The position numbers and the translations under genes are program-made. From Paractinoplanes toevensis (GTDB lineage Bacteria; Actinomycetota; Actinomycetes; Mycobacteriales; Micromonosporaceae), in assembly GCF_018332695.1 (NCBI RefSeq), contig NZ_BOQN01000181.1:1-40354 (forward strand): DNA of 40,354 nt. The letters are read 5' to 3'. Positions within the stretch are counted from its first letter, which is position 1. The number at the start of each line of letters is the position of its first letter. The notes beneath the pieces are model-generated. The model was not told the origin of the DNA. It saw only the letters and a list, made by a program, of their open reading frames with translations, and did no database searches. Shown piece after piece: positions 7,319 through 14,993 of this stretch.

Positions 7319-8278
7319 ATGATCAAGCGACTCACCGGCTTTCAGCCGACCGGAAACCTGCACCTCGGCAACCTGCTGGGCGCGATGCGCCCGCTGGTCG
7401 AGGCGCAGTCGACGACCGACTCGATCGCCATGATCGCCGACCTGCACGCGCTGACCATGGAGCATGATCCGGCCGCGGTGCGAGCGAACACGCTCGAGGT
7501 GGCCACCCTACTGCTGGCCGCCGGCGTCGACCCGCGGCGCACCGCGATCATCGCGAACTCGCAGGTCCCCGAGCACACCGAGCTGCACTACCTGCTGGAA
7601 TGCACGGCCGCCTTCGGCGAGGCGGCCCGCATGATCCAGTTCAAGGAGAAATCGGCGGGCGGCGGGCCGGTGCGGCTGAGCCTGCTCACCTACCCGGTGC
7701 TGATGGCCGCCGACATCCTGGTGCACGGCGCCGAGCAGGTGCCGGTCGGTGACGATCAGAGCCAGCACCTGGAACTGGCCCGCACGCTCGCGCTACGGTT
7801 CAACGCACGCTACGGGGAGACCTTCACCGTGCCCGAGGGCATCCGCCCCGAGTCGGCCGCCCGGATCATGGACCTGTCCGATCCGGTCCGGAAGATGAGC
7901 AAGAGCGCCCCGTCGCCGGCCGGCCGGATCGCGCTGCTCGACCCGCCCGAGACGATCCGCAAGGTTATCTCGCGTGCGGTCACCGACACCGCGGGCGTCG
8001 TCCGGCACGATCCGGAGAACCAGCCGGGCGTCAGCAATCTGCTGGCCATCCTGGCCGCCTGCACCGATGAGAAGCCCGGCGAGTTCACGTCCTACGGCGC
8101 GCTGAAACGCGAGGTCACAGACGCGGTAGTCGCGCTGCTCGATCCGATCCGCGCCCGATATGCGGAGCTGGACCCCGGCTACGTCCGCGAGATCCTGGCG
8201 GAGGGCCGGACCCGGGTGCGGCCTGCGGCGCTTGCGACGGTACGCCGTACAAAAGTTGCGATCGGGCTACTGGACTAA
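7319..8278 (+). CDS. trpS: Tryptophanyl-tRNA synthetase
   Basis: A 319-residue class I synthetase that charges tRNA-Trp, in the cytosol. The ATP-site HIGH-type motif is HLGN (15-18, within PTGNLHLGN) and the KMSKS loop is exact at 192-196 (VRKMSKSAP). The start is ATG 7319: GGAAGGA lies 8 nt upstream, while an upstream in-frame GTG (7289) lies in the leader and has no ribosome site. At 319 residues it is slightly shorter than typical bacterial TrpRS (about 330) but all core motifs are present. It is preceded by a Trp attenuator, so expression should rise when tRNA-Trp charging falls. Its 3' end overlaps the convergent GNAT gene by 12 nt. Streptomycetes can carry two TrpRS forms, the inducible one giving indolmycin resistance; whether this is the only copy cannot be told here. 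Confidence 0.97.
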   Translation: MIKRLTGFQPTGNLHLGNLLGAMRPLVEAQSTTDSIAMIADLHALTMEHDPAAVRANTLEVATLLLAAGVDPRRTAIIANSQVPEHTELHYLLECTAAFGEAARMIQFKEKSAGGGPVRLSLLTYPVLMAADILVHGAEQVPVGDDQSQHLELARTLALRFNARYGETFTVPEGIRPESAARIMDLSDPVRKMSKSAPSPAGRIALLDPPETIRKVISRAVTDTAGVVRHDPENQPGVSNLLAILAACTDEKPGEFTSYGALKREVTDAVVALLDPIRARYAELDPGYVREILAEGRTRVRPAALATVRRTKVAIGLLD

Positions 8279-8719
8279 CGCGGCCAGCCGCTTCTCGAAG
8301 CACACGCTGTAGGGGTTGCCCACGTACGGCCCGTACGCCGGGATCTGGTGATACCCCGACGACTGGTAGAGAGCGATCGCCGCGGGCAGGTAACTGCCGG
8401 TCTCCAGCCGGATGACCGGCCGGTCCGCGGCGAGCGCCTCCTCCTCGATCGCGACGATCATCTGGCGGGCGATGCCCCGGCCGCGGAAGGCCGGCCGCAC
8501 GTACATCCGCTTCAGCTCGACCACCCCGGGCTCCGTGGCCTGCCAGGCGGCGCAGGCCACGGCCCGGTAGTCGACCACGGCCACTATGTACGCAGCGTCA
8601 TCGTCGGGGACGAACACCGTGGTGTTCATCCCCCCGTCGATCTCCCGTATCTCCCGCTGCTGGGCCGTGACCAGGGCACCAAGTTCCGGATCCAGGGCGG
8701 GACGGGATTCGATCAGCAC
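8267..8719 (-). CDS. GNAT family N-acetyltransferase
   Basis: A 150-residue single-domain acetyltransferase of the GNAT superfamily. The acetyl-CoA-binding motif A, VRPAFRGRGIARQMI (a V-x-P-x-x-R-G-x-G-x-A pattern), lies around residues 76-90, preceded by the strand GVVELKRMYV and followed by VIRLETGSYLPAAIALYQSSGY. Substrate cannot be inferred. The GTG start at 8719 has a TAGAGT box 7 nt upstream and no Shine-Dalgarno. The gene converges on trpS and shares 12 nt with its 3' end, with no terminator visible between them. Confidence 0.9.
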   Translation of the reverse strand: MLIESRPALDPELGALVTAQQREIREIDGGMNTTVFVPDDDAAYIVAVVDYRAVACAAWQATEPGVVELKRMYVRPAFRGRGIARQMIVAIEEEALAADRPVIRLETGSYLPAAIALYQSSGYHQIPAYGPYVGNPYSVCFEKRLAALVQ

Positions 8720-8726
8720 GACGGTG

Positions 8727-8732
8727 ACTCTA
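8727..8732 (-). promoter_or_regulatory. Putative -10 box (TAGAGT) of the GNAT gene
   Basis: TAGAGT ends 7 nt before the GTG at 8719, consistent with a leaderless transcript. It lies in the 57-nt gap downstream of the obgE stop codon. Confidence 0.45.
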
Positions 8733-8776
8733 AGCGAGCACAGTTTCCGGAGGGTTGCGACAAGCTGGACGACGCC

Positions 8777-10282
8777 CTATTCGCCGGTGTCGTCCTCATC
8801 GTCGGAGTCGGTGACCAGCACCGGCCGCTGCGCGTTCGCGAGCGTGGTGACCGTGCCGTCCGGCGCCATGTGCAGCAGTTCGTCGTCGGAGCGCACCCGG
8901 CGTGCCTTGCGGGCGGCGAGCCGCTGGGACGCACTGGCCCGGTGGCTCTCCTCCTCGAGGCGGGCGTCGGTGCCGCGCGGACCGGAGACGAACTCGCCCG
9001 CGTTGGGCTGCCAGTCGAACTCCATGACGCCGATCCGCACCGGGTCCCCGGCCTTCGCGCCCTTCTTGCCCAGCTCGGCCTCGACCCCGACCCGCTCGAG
9101 ACGGTCGGCCAGGTAGCCCACGGCCTCGTCGTTGTCGAAGTTGGTCTGCTTGATCCAGCGCTCGACCTGGGCGCCGCGCACCACGAACACGCCCTCTTCG
9201 TCCTGCTCGATGGTGAAGCCGGTCTCGTCGACCGCGCGGGGACGCACCACGACCCGGGTGGGTTCCGGCTCGGGCGTGGCCAGCCGGTGCTCGGCGACCG
9301 TGGCCGCGAGAGCGTAGACCAGCTCCTTGAGCCCTTCCCGGGTGATCGCGCTGACCTCGAACACCCGGAAACCGCGGGCCTCCAGGTCGGGGCGGACCAT
9401 CTCGGCCAGGTCCCGGCCGTCCGGGATGTCGATTTTGTTGAGCACCACCAGGCGCGGCCGGTCCTCGAGACCGCCGTACGCCGAGAGCTCGGCCTCGATC
9501 GCGTCCAGGTCGGCCAGCGGGTCCCGGTCGATCTCCGGCGTCGCCGCGTCGAGCACGTGCACCAGCACCGAGGTGCGCTCGATGTGCCGCAGGAACTGCA
9601 TGCCGAGGCCCTTGCCGGTGGCCGCACCCGGGATCAGGCCGGGCACGTCGGCCACCGTGAACGTCTGGTCGCCGGCCTGCACCACACCCAGGTTGGGCAC
9701 GAGCGTGGTGAACGGGTAGTCGGCGATCTTGGGCTTGGCCGCGGAGATCACCGAGATGAGCGACGACTTGCCCGCCGACGGGAAGCCGACCAGGCCCACG
9801 TCGGCCACGCTCTTGAGCTCGAGCACCACGTCGATCCGGTCGCCGGGCTCACCCAGCTCGGCGAAACCGGGCACCTTGCGCCGGGTGTTGGCCAGCGAGG
9901 CGTTGCCCCGCCCGCCGCGGCCACCGCGGGCCACCTCGAAGGTGGCGCCGGCGCCGACCAGGTCGGCCAGCACCTCGCCGTTCTCGCCGTGCACGACGGT
10001 GCCGGGCGGCACCGGCACGGTCAGGTCCTTGCCGTTGGCGCCGTCCCGGTTCGCGCCCGCGCCGCTGACGCCGTTGGACGCCTTGATGTGTGGGTGGAAG
10101 TGGAAGTCGAGCAGCGTGTGCTGCTGCGGGTCGACGACGAGCGTGATGCCGCCACCGTGCCCGCCGTTGCCGCCGTCGGGACCGCCGAGCGGCTTGAATT
10201 TCTCCCGGCGTACCGAGACGCAGCCGTGCCCGCCGTCACCCGCCTGCAGGTGCAGCACGACCCGATCGACGAACGTGGTCAC
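8777..10282 (-). CDS. obgE: GTPase Obg/CgtA
   Basis: A 501-residue Obg GTPase needed for 50S ribosome maturation and linked to stress responses, acting in the cytosol on the large subunit. The glycine-rich Obg fold spans about 2-159 (GDGGHG, GGPDGGNGGHGGG). The G domain has G1 GFPSAGKS (166-173), DVPGLIPGA (G3, 212-220), NKID (G4, 282-285) and SAITREG (G5). The C-terminal OCT domain (about 345-425) starts FTIEQDEEGVFVV and is followed by an Arg-rich tail of about 75 residues, so the protein is longer than E. coli ObgE (about 390) but typical for actinomycetes. GTG start with GGGAG 8 nt upstream. It is the last gene of rplU-rpmA-obgE and is separated from rpmA by a strong hairpin (10304-10343). 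Confidence 0.97.
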   Translation of the reverse strand: MTTFVDRVVLHLQAGDGGHGCVSVRREKFKPLGGPDGGNGGHGGGITLVVDPQQHTLLDFHFHPHIKASNGVSGAGANRDGANGKDLTVPVPPGTVVHGENGEVLADLVGAGATFEVARGGRGGRGNASLANTRRKVPGFAELGEPGDRIDVVLELKSVADVGLVGFPSAGKSSLISVISAAKPKIADYPFTTLVPNLGVVQAGDQTFTVADVPGLIPGAATGKGLGMQFLRHIERTSVLVHVLDAATPEIDRDPLADLDAIEAELSAYGGLEDRPRLVVLNKIDIPDGRDLAEMVRPDLEARGFRVFEVSAITREGLKELVYALAATVAEHRLATPEPEPTRVVVRPRAVDETGFTIEQDEEGVFVVRGAQVERWIKQTNFDNDEAVGYLADRLERVGVEAELGKKGAKAGDPVRIGVMEFDWQPNAGEFVSGPRGTDARLEEESHRASASQRLAARKARRVRSDDELLHMAPDGTVTTLANAQRPVLVTDSDDEDDTGE

Positions 10283-10303
10283 TTGCTCAACTCCCTAAAC
10301 ACA

Positions 10304-10343
10304 ACAGCGGGCCGCGGACCCCGAGGGGTCCGTGGCCCGCTGT
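10304..10343 (-). terminator. Long hairpin between rpmA and obgE, without U-tract
   Basis: An inverted repeat of about 19 bp per arm (one A-C mismatch, minimal loop) lies in the 70-nt rpmA-obgE gap. On the minus strand no run of T follows the stem. The obgE Shine-Dalgarno is only 7 nt beyond it. It could be a partial terminator that lowers obgE relative to the ribosomal proteins, or an RNA-processing or stability element. Confidence 0.65.
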
Positions 10344-10352
10344 AGGAAAAAA

Positions 10353-10610
10353 CTACTCCGAGACCGGAACGATGCTGACGGTCTTGCGACCACGGTTCTT
10401 GCCGAACAGCACGTTGCCGTGGGCCAGCGCGAACAGCGTGTCGTCGCCGCCCCGGCCGACCAGGTCGCCCGGGTGGAACTTCGTGCCACGCTGGCGGATC
10501 AGGATCTCGCCGGCGTTGACCAGCTGGCCACCGAACCGCTTGACGCCGAGCCGCTGGGCGGCGGAGTCACGGCCGTTGCGCGAGCTGGACGCACCTTTTT
10601 TGTGAGCCAT
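10353..10610 (-). CDS. rpmA: 50S ribosomal protein L27
   Basis: An 85-residue L27, whose N-terminal tail reaches the peptidyl-transferase centre. The N-terminus MAHKKGASSSRNGRDS follows the family, with no cleavable Firmicutes-type extension, and the core KRFGGQLVNAGEILIRQRG and PGDLVGRGGDDTLFA are standard. It starts 13 nt after the rplU stop, in one operon with rplU and obgE. Length is normal. Confidence 0.98.
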   Translation of the reverse strand: MAHKKGASSSRNGRDSAAQRLGVKRFGGQLVNAGEILIRQRGTKFHPGDLVGRGGDDTLFALAHGNVLFGKNRGRKTVSIVPVSE

Positions 10611-10623
10611 GAGTGATCCGCCC

Positions 10624-10938
10624 CTACTTCCCGCTCTTGATGCCGGTGACCTTGATCTTGGTCAGAGGCTGACGGTGCCCCTGGCGCTTGTGGTAACCGG
10701 TCTTGTTCTTGAACTTGTGGATCCGGATCTTCGGACCCTTGGTGTGCTCGGCGATCTCGCCGGACACCGTAACGTTGGCAAGCTTGGCCGCGTCGGTCAC
10801 CAGGTTGTCACCGTCGACGAGGAGGACTGCGGCGAGCGTGAGCGCATCGCCGGGCACGCCCGCGAGCTTCTCGACCTCGATCACGTCGCCCTCGGCAACC
10901 TTGTACTGCTTGCCGCCGGTCTTGACGATCGCGTACAT
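10624..10938 (-). CDS. rplU: 50S ribosomal protein L21
   Basis: A 104-residue L21, a 23S rRNA-binding protein of the large subunit. MYAIVKTGGKQYKVAEGDVI is the family N-terminus, and KIRIHKFKNKTGYHKRQGHR is the rRNA-binding signature. ATG start with AGGGAG 10 nt upstream. It is the first gene of rplU-rpmA-obgE, preceded by an untranslated leader that contains hairpin sequences and a plausible promoter at 11046-11075. Confidence 0.98.
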   Translation of the reverse strand: MYAIVKTGGKQYKVAEGDVIEVEKLAGVPGDALTLAAVLLVDGDNLVTDAAKLANVTVSGEIAEHTKGPKIRIHKFKNKTGYHKRQGHRQPLTKIKVTGIKSGK

Positions 10939-10963
10939 CGGACGCGGACTCCCTGAGACTTAC

Positions 10964-10980
10964 GCAGCGAAGACCGCTGC
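10964..10980 (-). other. Hairpin in the rplU 5' leader
   Basis: GCAGCG and CGCTGC form a perfect 6-bp stem with a 5-nt loop, about 26 nt upstream of the rplU start and just before its Shine-Dalgarno. Ribosomal protein leaders often carry autoregulatory structures, but I cannot match this one to a known L21 leader class. Confidence 0.4.
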
Positions 10981-11045
10981 TTGGCGGATGGTGCTGATCC
11001 CGAGATATGTCACCGGGGTACGGCGCATGAAAAGCGCCGTCGGCA

Positions 11046-11075
11046 AGCGTACTTCATGTGACGCGCCGATCCCAA
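11046..11075 (-). promoter_or_regulatory. Candidate promoter of rplU-rpmA-obgE
   Basis: On the minus strand TTGGGA (11070-11075) and TACGCT (11046-11051) are 18 nt apart. This would give a leader of roughly 100 nt before rplU. The assignment is by pattern only. Confidence 0.4.
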
Positions 11076-11084
11076 ACCGGCCCC

Positions 11085-11582
11085 TCAGCTCTTTCCGCAG
11101 GCCTTGTCCAGGGTAGCGGTGATCTCGGACATCTTGTCTGCGTTGATCTTCGTGACGTCACCCTTGAGCACCTGGACCTTCTTGCTCATCTGGGTCAGAG
11201 CACCCTTGAGCGCCTTGTCGTCGGCCAGCTTCGCCATGTCGGCGAGCGCGTCCGAGAAGTTCGACACGTCCCGGTCGAGCTTCTCCTTGGCCGCGCTCTT
11301 GGCCGCCGCGTCCTTGCTCGCGTTGTCGATCTGGAGCTTGAGGTCGGCGATGAAGGTTTGACCGAAGCTGGTGCTGGTCCGCTCGGCCTGGGCGCAGATC
11401 GCCTTGGTGTTGCCGGAGAGCGCCTTGTCACCGGCCGCCGCCACGGAGGGATCGACCGCGGCGGGAGCCGCTCCGGAGGAGCCACCGACGGCCGGGGTCG
11501 CGCCGCCCGCGGCGGTTTCGTCACCGCCGGAGCAGCCGGCGGCCAGGAAGGGCAGAACCATCAGGAATGCGAGGCGTCGCAT
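11085..11582 (-). CDS. Predicted lipoprotein, helical, function unknown
   Basis: A 165-residue predicted lipoprotein. The signal peptide MRRLAFLMVLPFLAAGC ends in a lipobox with lipidated Cys17, followed by a Gly/Ala-rich spacer (about 18-50). The remainder (about 55-165) is charged and Lys/Ala/Asp-rich, likely helical or coiled, with cysteines near 63 and at 162 that could pair. The long reading frame continues upstream to 11642, but the signal peptide and a GAGGAG ribosome site about 12 nt before ATG 11582 fix the start. It stands alone between the rne terminator and the rplU promoter. No family recognised. Confidence 0.8.
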   Translation of the reverse strand: MRRLAFLMVLPFLAAGCSGGDETAAGGATPAVGGSSGAAPAAVDPSVAAAGDKALSGNTKAICAQAERTSTSFGQTFIADLKLQIDNASKDAAAKSAAKEKLDRDVSNFSDALADMAKLADDKALKGALTQMSKKVQVLKGDVTKINADKMSEITATLDKACGKS

Positions 11583-11641
11583 CGGAGTCTCGGTCTCCTC
11601 GGGGGAAGGGTGATCGAACCCCGCGAGGGTAGCGGACTCCA

Positions 11642-11692
11642 CGGCGGCGAGCGGTTCAGTAGTTAACTTTCTTTACCGAACCGCTCCCGCCG
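11642..11692 (-). terminator. Terminator hairpin downstream of the RNase E/G gene
   Basis: Arms 11642-11657 and 11678-11692 pair: GAACCGCTC/GAGCGGTTC is perfect, and a further 6 bp follow after a one-base bulge. The loop is unusually AT-rich and includes the palindrome AGTTAACT. The hairpin begins 8 nt after the rne stop codon. No U-tract follows. Confidence 0.7.
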
Positions 11693-11699
11693 TCGGAAG

Positions 11700-14600
11700 C
11701 TACGGACGTGTACGCCGCCGGGCTCCCCCGCGCCGCGACCGTCGCCGGCCCGCGCCGGCGCCCACCGGCTCGTCGTCCTCGTCCTCGTCGTCCTCATCGT
11801 CGGCCGCGTCCGGGTCGTCCGTCCCGGTCAGCCGCAGCGGCTCGACCGGCTCCGGCGTCTCGTAGCGGGACAGGTCGTAACCGCTGATGTCGTACTCCTC
11901 GGCCGGTTCGGCCGCGGTCGGCGCCGACTGGCCCACCGACACGATGCCCGAACCGACAACGCCCGAACCGACAACGCCCGAACCGACAACGCCCGAACCG
12001 ACGACCGGCGGCAGGTCGGCCGCGATGGCGACCGGGTTCTCGGCGAGCGGCTCCAGCGGAGCGATGGGCTCCCCGTCAACCTCCGTCGCCTCGATGGCGA
12101 GGGCGGCCTCGACCGCGGCGGCCTCGGTGGCACCACGACGCCGGCGCGACCGCGACGACGTCGGCTGCTGCTGCACCGCCGGCGGCTGCTCGGTCCGGGT
12201 GGCCGCGGCGACAGCCTTCACCTGGGTGCCGGCCGCGTTGCCGCTGCCGTTGCCACCGCCGCCGTTGCCCCGCTTCTCCGGCACCGGCTCGGTGTGGATC
12301 AGCACGCCCCGGCCCTTGCAGTGGTCACAGGTCTCGCTGAACGCCTCGAGCAGACCCGACCCGATCCGCTTCCGGGTCATCTGCACCAGGCCGAGCGAGG
12401 TGATCTCGGTGACCTGGTGCTTGGTGCGGTCCCGGCCCAGGCACTCGGTGAGCCGCCGCAGCACCAGCTCGCGGTTGCTCTCCAGCACCATGTCGATGAA
12501 GTCGATGACCACGATGCCGCCGAGGTCGCGCAGCCGCAGCTGCCGGACGATCTCCTCGGCCGCCTCGAGGTTGTTCCGGGTGACCGTCTCCTCGAGGTTG
12601 CCGCCGGCACCGGTGTACTTACCGGTGTTGACGTCGACGACGGTCATCGCCTCGGTGCGGTCGATCACCAGGTGGCCGCCCGAGGGCAGGAACACCTTGC
12701 GGTCGAGACCCTTGAGGATCTGCTCGTCGATCCGCTTGTCGGCGAAGACGTCGGCCACCCCGGTGTACCGGTGCAGGCGCTCGACCAGGTCCGGCGACAC
12801 CGAGTTGAGGTAGTCCTCCACCTCGGCGTACGCCTGCTCGCCCTGCACGATCAGCTCGCGGAAGTCTTCGTTGAAGAGGTCCCGGACCACCCGGATGACC
12901 AGGTCGGGCTCCTCGGAGAGGGCGACCGGCGCGTGGCCTTCGGCCGACTTGCGCTGGATGTCCTCCCACTGGGCCTGCAGGCGCTTGACGTCGCGGGCCA
13001 GCTCGTCCTCGCTGGCGCCCTCGGCCGCCGTCCGGACGATCACCCCGGCGCCGTCCGGCACCAGCTTCTTCAGGACGTCCCGCAGGCGCTTGCGCTCGGT
13101 GTCGGGCAGCTTGCGGCTGATCCCGGAGGCGTTGCCGTTGGGCACGTAGACCAGGTGCCGGCCGGAGAGCGCGATGTGGCTGGACAGCCGGGCGCCCTTG
13201 TGCCCGATCGGGTCCTTGGTCACCTGCACCAGCACCGAGTCGCCGGACTTGAGCGCCTGCTCGATCGAGCGGGAGCGGCCCTCCAGACCGGTGGCGTCCC
13301 AGTTGACCTCGCCGGCGTAGAGCACCGCGTTGCGGCCGCGGCCGACGTCGACGAAGGCCGCTTCCATGCTCGGCAGGACGTTCTGCACCTTGCCGAGATA
13401 GACGTTGCCGACCATGGTGCCGGAGGTGGCCCGGGCCACGTAGTGCTCGACCAGCACGCCGTCTTCCAGCACGGCGATCTGGAGGCGGTCCGGCTTCTGC
13501 CGGACGACCATGACCCGGTCGACCGCCTCGCGGCGGGCCAGGAACTCCGACTCGCTCAGGATCGGCGGCCGGGTGCGGCGCTGCTCGCGGCCGTCCCGGC
13601 GGCGCTGGCGCTTGGCCTCGAGCCGGGTCGAACCGGAGACGCCCTGCACCTCGTCGGAGGTGCGGCGGGGCTCACGCACCCGCACGACGGTGTGCACGCC
13701 GTCCTCGATGCCACCGGTCTCGGCGTCACCGCTGGAACCCTTGCGGCGCCGGCGCCGTCGGCGGCGGGTGACGCCGTCACCCTCCTCGGCCTCGTCCTCA
13801 CCGTCCTCGGACTCCTCCTCGGCGGAGGACTCGACCGGCTCCTCGCCCTCGGCGTACTCGTCGCCGTCCTCGGCCGGGCCCTTGCCGCGACCACGGCCGC
13901 GGCGGCCACGCCGGCGGCGGCGCCGCGCGGCGGACAGCTCGTCCTCGGACTCGTCCTCGATGCCCTCTTCGACGTCGTCGGCGCTCTCGTCGACCTCGTC
14001 GACGAGAGGCTCGGCGACCGCGGCGACGGCCTCGACCGGCTCGGCGATCTCCTCGGCCGGACCGCGCCGGCGGCGCCGGCTGCGGCGGGAACCCTCGGCC
14101 TCGGCGGCTGCGGGCTCGGCGGGCAGGTCGGCGACGGCGGCCTCGGTCTCCGAGACCTCCGGCTCGACGGGCGTGATGGTCGCCGGGCGCCGCGAGCGGC
14201 GGCCGGCGGTGACCGGCGCGGGCTCCTCGGTGGCTTCCGGCGGCATGAAGAGTACGGCGGGAGGCAGTGCCGCCCGGCGGCTGCGCCGTGCGGGCTTCTC
14301 CTCCTCGACGAAGTCGTCATCGAGCGGCAGCACGCCGGCGATCGGCGCCTGCTCCTCGACGACCGGCTCGTCCTCGGCCACCGGTTCCTCGGCCGCGATC
14401 AGCTCGGCCACCGGCACTTCGACGGGTGCCGCCTCGACGGGCTCGGGTGCGGCGGCAGCCGGCACGGCCTTCTTGCGCCGGGCTCGGGTCGCCTTTACCG
14501 GAGCCTCGACCGGGGCCGTCTCCGCGTCCTCGGCCGTTGGCGCGGCCGGGGCAGCGGGTTCGGCCGCCGGAGCGGTGGCCTTGCGCCGGCTGCGCGTTGC

Positions 14601-14843
14601 TTTCACCGGCTTGACCGGCGCGGCCTCGGCCTCGGCCACCGCGTCCTGAGACGCGGCGGCTTCGATCGCGGCACCCGGTTCGGCGGTCGCGCCCTCGGAC
14701 GGCGCTTCCGCTGCCGGGGCGGCCGCCTTGCGGCGGGTTGTCCTCGTCCGGCGTGCAGGGGTGGTTGATGTGCTATCGGCGGTATCGGCGGGCGGTGTAA
14801 CCGCTCCGTCCAATTCACCGCCCTGTGGCTCGTTATCGAGCAT
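11700..14843 (-). CDS. rne: Ribonuclease E/G family endoribonuclease with long low-complexity arms
   Basis: A 1047-residue RNase E/G homologue that makes endonucleolytic cuts in rRNA precursors and mRNA. The catalytic core occupies roughly 440-850: an S1 domain (near 475-560, GNVYLGKVQNVLPSMEAAFV), the 5' sensor/DNase I-like region with MTVVDVNTGKYTG and VVIDFIDM, whose Asp residues should hold the catalytic metal, and the zinc-link CDHCKGRG near 838. The N-terminal 440 residues are Ala/Pro/Glu-rich with Arg-rich patches, likely disordered, as in other actinobacterial RNase E. The C-terminal arm carries a four-fold VVGSG repeat and an acidic stretch before a terminal Arg-rich tail. I chose ATG 14843 over an upstream in-frame start at 14906 because GGAGAG lies 5 nt before it. 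Either rne or rng would be acceptable as a name; synteny with M. tuberculosis favours rne. Confidence 0.95.
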   Translation of the reverse strand: MLDNEPQGGELDGAVTPPADTADSTSTTPARRTRTTRRKAAAPAAEAPSEGATAEPGAAIEAAASQDAVAEAEAAPVKPVKATRSRRKATAPAAEPAAPAAPTAEDAETAPVEAPVKATRARRKKAVPAAAAPEPVEAAPVEVPVAELIAAEEPVAEDEPVVEEQAPIAGVLPLDDDFVEEEKPARRSRRAALPPAVLFMPPEATEEPAPVTAGRRSRRPATITPVEPEVSETEAAVADLPAEPAAAEAEGSRRSRRRRRGPAEEIAEPVEAVAAVAEPLVDEVDESADDVEEGIEDESEDELSAARRRRRRGRRGRGRGKGPAEDGDEYAEGEEPVESSAEEESEDGEDEAEEGDGVTRRRRRRRRKGSSGDAETGGIEDGVHTVVRVREPRRTSDEVQGVSGSTRLEAKRQRRRDGREQRRTRPPILSESEFLARREAVDRVMVVRQKPDRLQIAVLEDGVLVEHYVARATSGTMVGNVYLGKVQNVLPSMEAAFVDVGRGRNAVLYAGEVNWDATGLEGRSRSIEQALKSGDSVLVQVTKDPIGHKGARLSSHIALSGRHLVYVPNGNASGISRKLPDTERKRLRDVLKKLVPDGAGVIVRTAAEGASEDELARDVKRLQAQWEDIQRKSAEGHAPVALSEEPDLVIRVVRDLFNEDFRELIVQGEQAYAEVEDYLNSVSPDLVERLHRYTGVADVFADKRIDEQILKGLDRKVFLPSGGHLVIDRTEAMTVVDVNTGKYTGAGGNLEETVTRNNLEAAEEIVRQLRLRDLGGIVVIDFIDMVLESNRELVLRRLTECLGRDRTKHQVTEITSLGLVQMTRKRIGSGLLEAFSETCDHCKGRGVLIHTEPVPEKRGNGGGGNGSGNAAGTQVKAVAAATRTEQPPAVQQQPTSSRSRRRRGATEAAAVEAALAIEATEVDGEPIAPLEPLAENPVAIAADLPPVVGSGVVGSGVVGSGVVGSGIVSVGQSAPTAAEPAEEYDISGYDLSRYETPEPVEPLRLTGTDDPDAADDEDDEDEDDEPVGAGAGRRRSRRGGARRRTRP
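11946..12005. repeat. Four-copy 15-bp tandem repeat inside rne
   Basis: The unit GCCCGAACCGACAAC occurs four times (11946, 11961, 11976, 11991), the last copy with one mismatch. On the coding strand it encodes VVGSG repeats in the C-terminal arm. Copies are nearly identical at DNA level, pointing to recent slippage. Confidence 0.95.
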
Positions 14844-14936
14844 GGGCGCTCTCCAGTTCTGGCGACCCCGGGCGCGTGTGAGCGCTGCCACGCAGGATCG
14901 CCGCAAGTATTTCGGTCCCGGCCGTTGGTCGGACGG

Positions 14937-14961
14937 GCGTCCGAAGTCTGCCGACGGACGC
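14937..14961 (-). terminator. Hairpin after the TIGR03936 gene
   Basis: GCGTCCG and CGGACGC form a perfect 7-bp stem with an 11-nt loop, 33 nt beyond the stop codon of the TIGR03936 gene and before the rne start. It could end the radical-SAM transcript or lie in the rne leader. No U-tract. Confidence 0.4.
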
Positions 14962-14993
14962 CGGCTGTGGTGCAGCCGACGACCTCCGATGGA

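Noticed and set aside
11946..12005. Regular short repeats as a CRISPR array
   Set aside because: The units are 15 bp with no spacers and lie in frame inside rne, so they are coding tandem repeats.
12294..14768. An 824-codon plus-strand frame opposite rne
   Set aside because: It is antisense to the well-supported RNase E/G gene and has low-complexity Leu/Gly/Arg composition. Same explanation as the other long antisense frames (58-1413, 4883-6907, 8348-10345, 15279-17969, 18535-20649).
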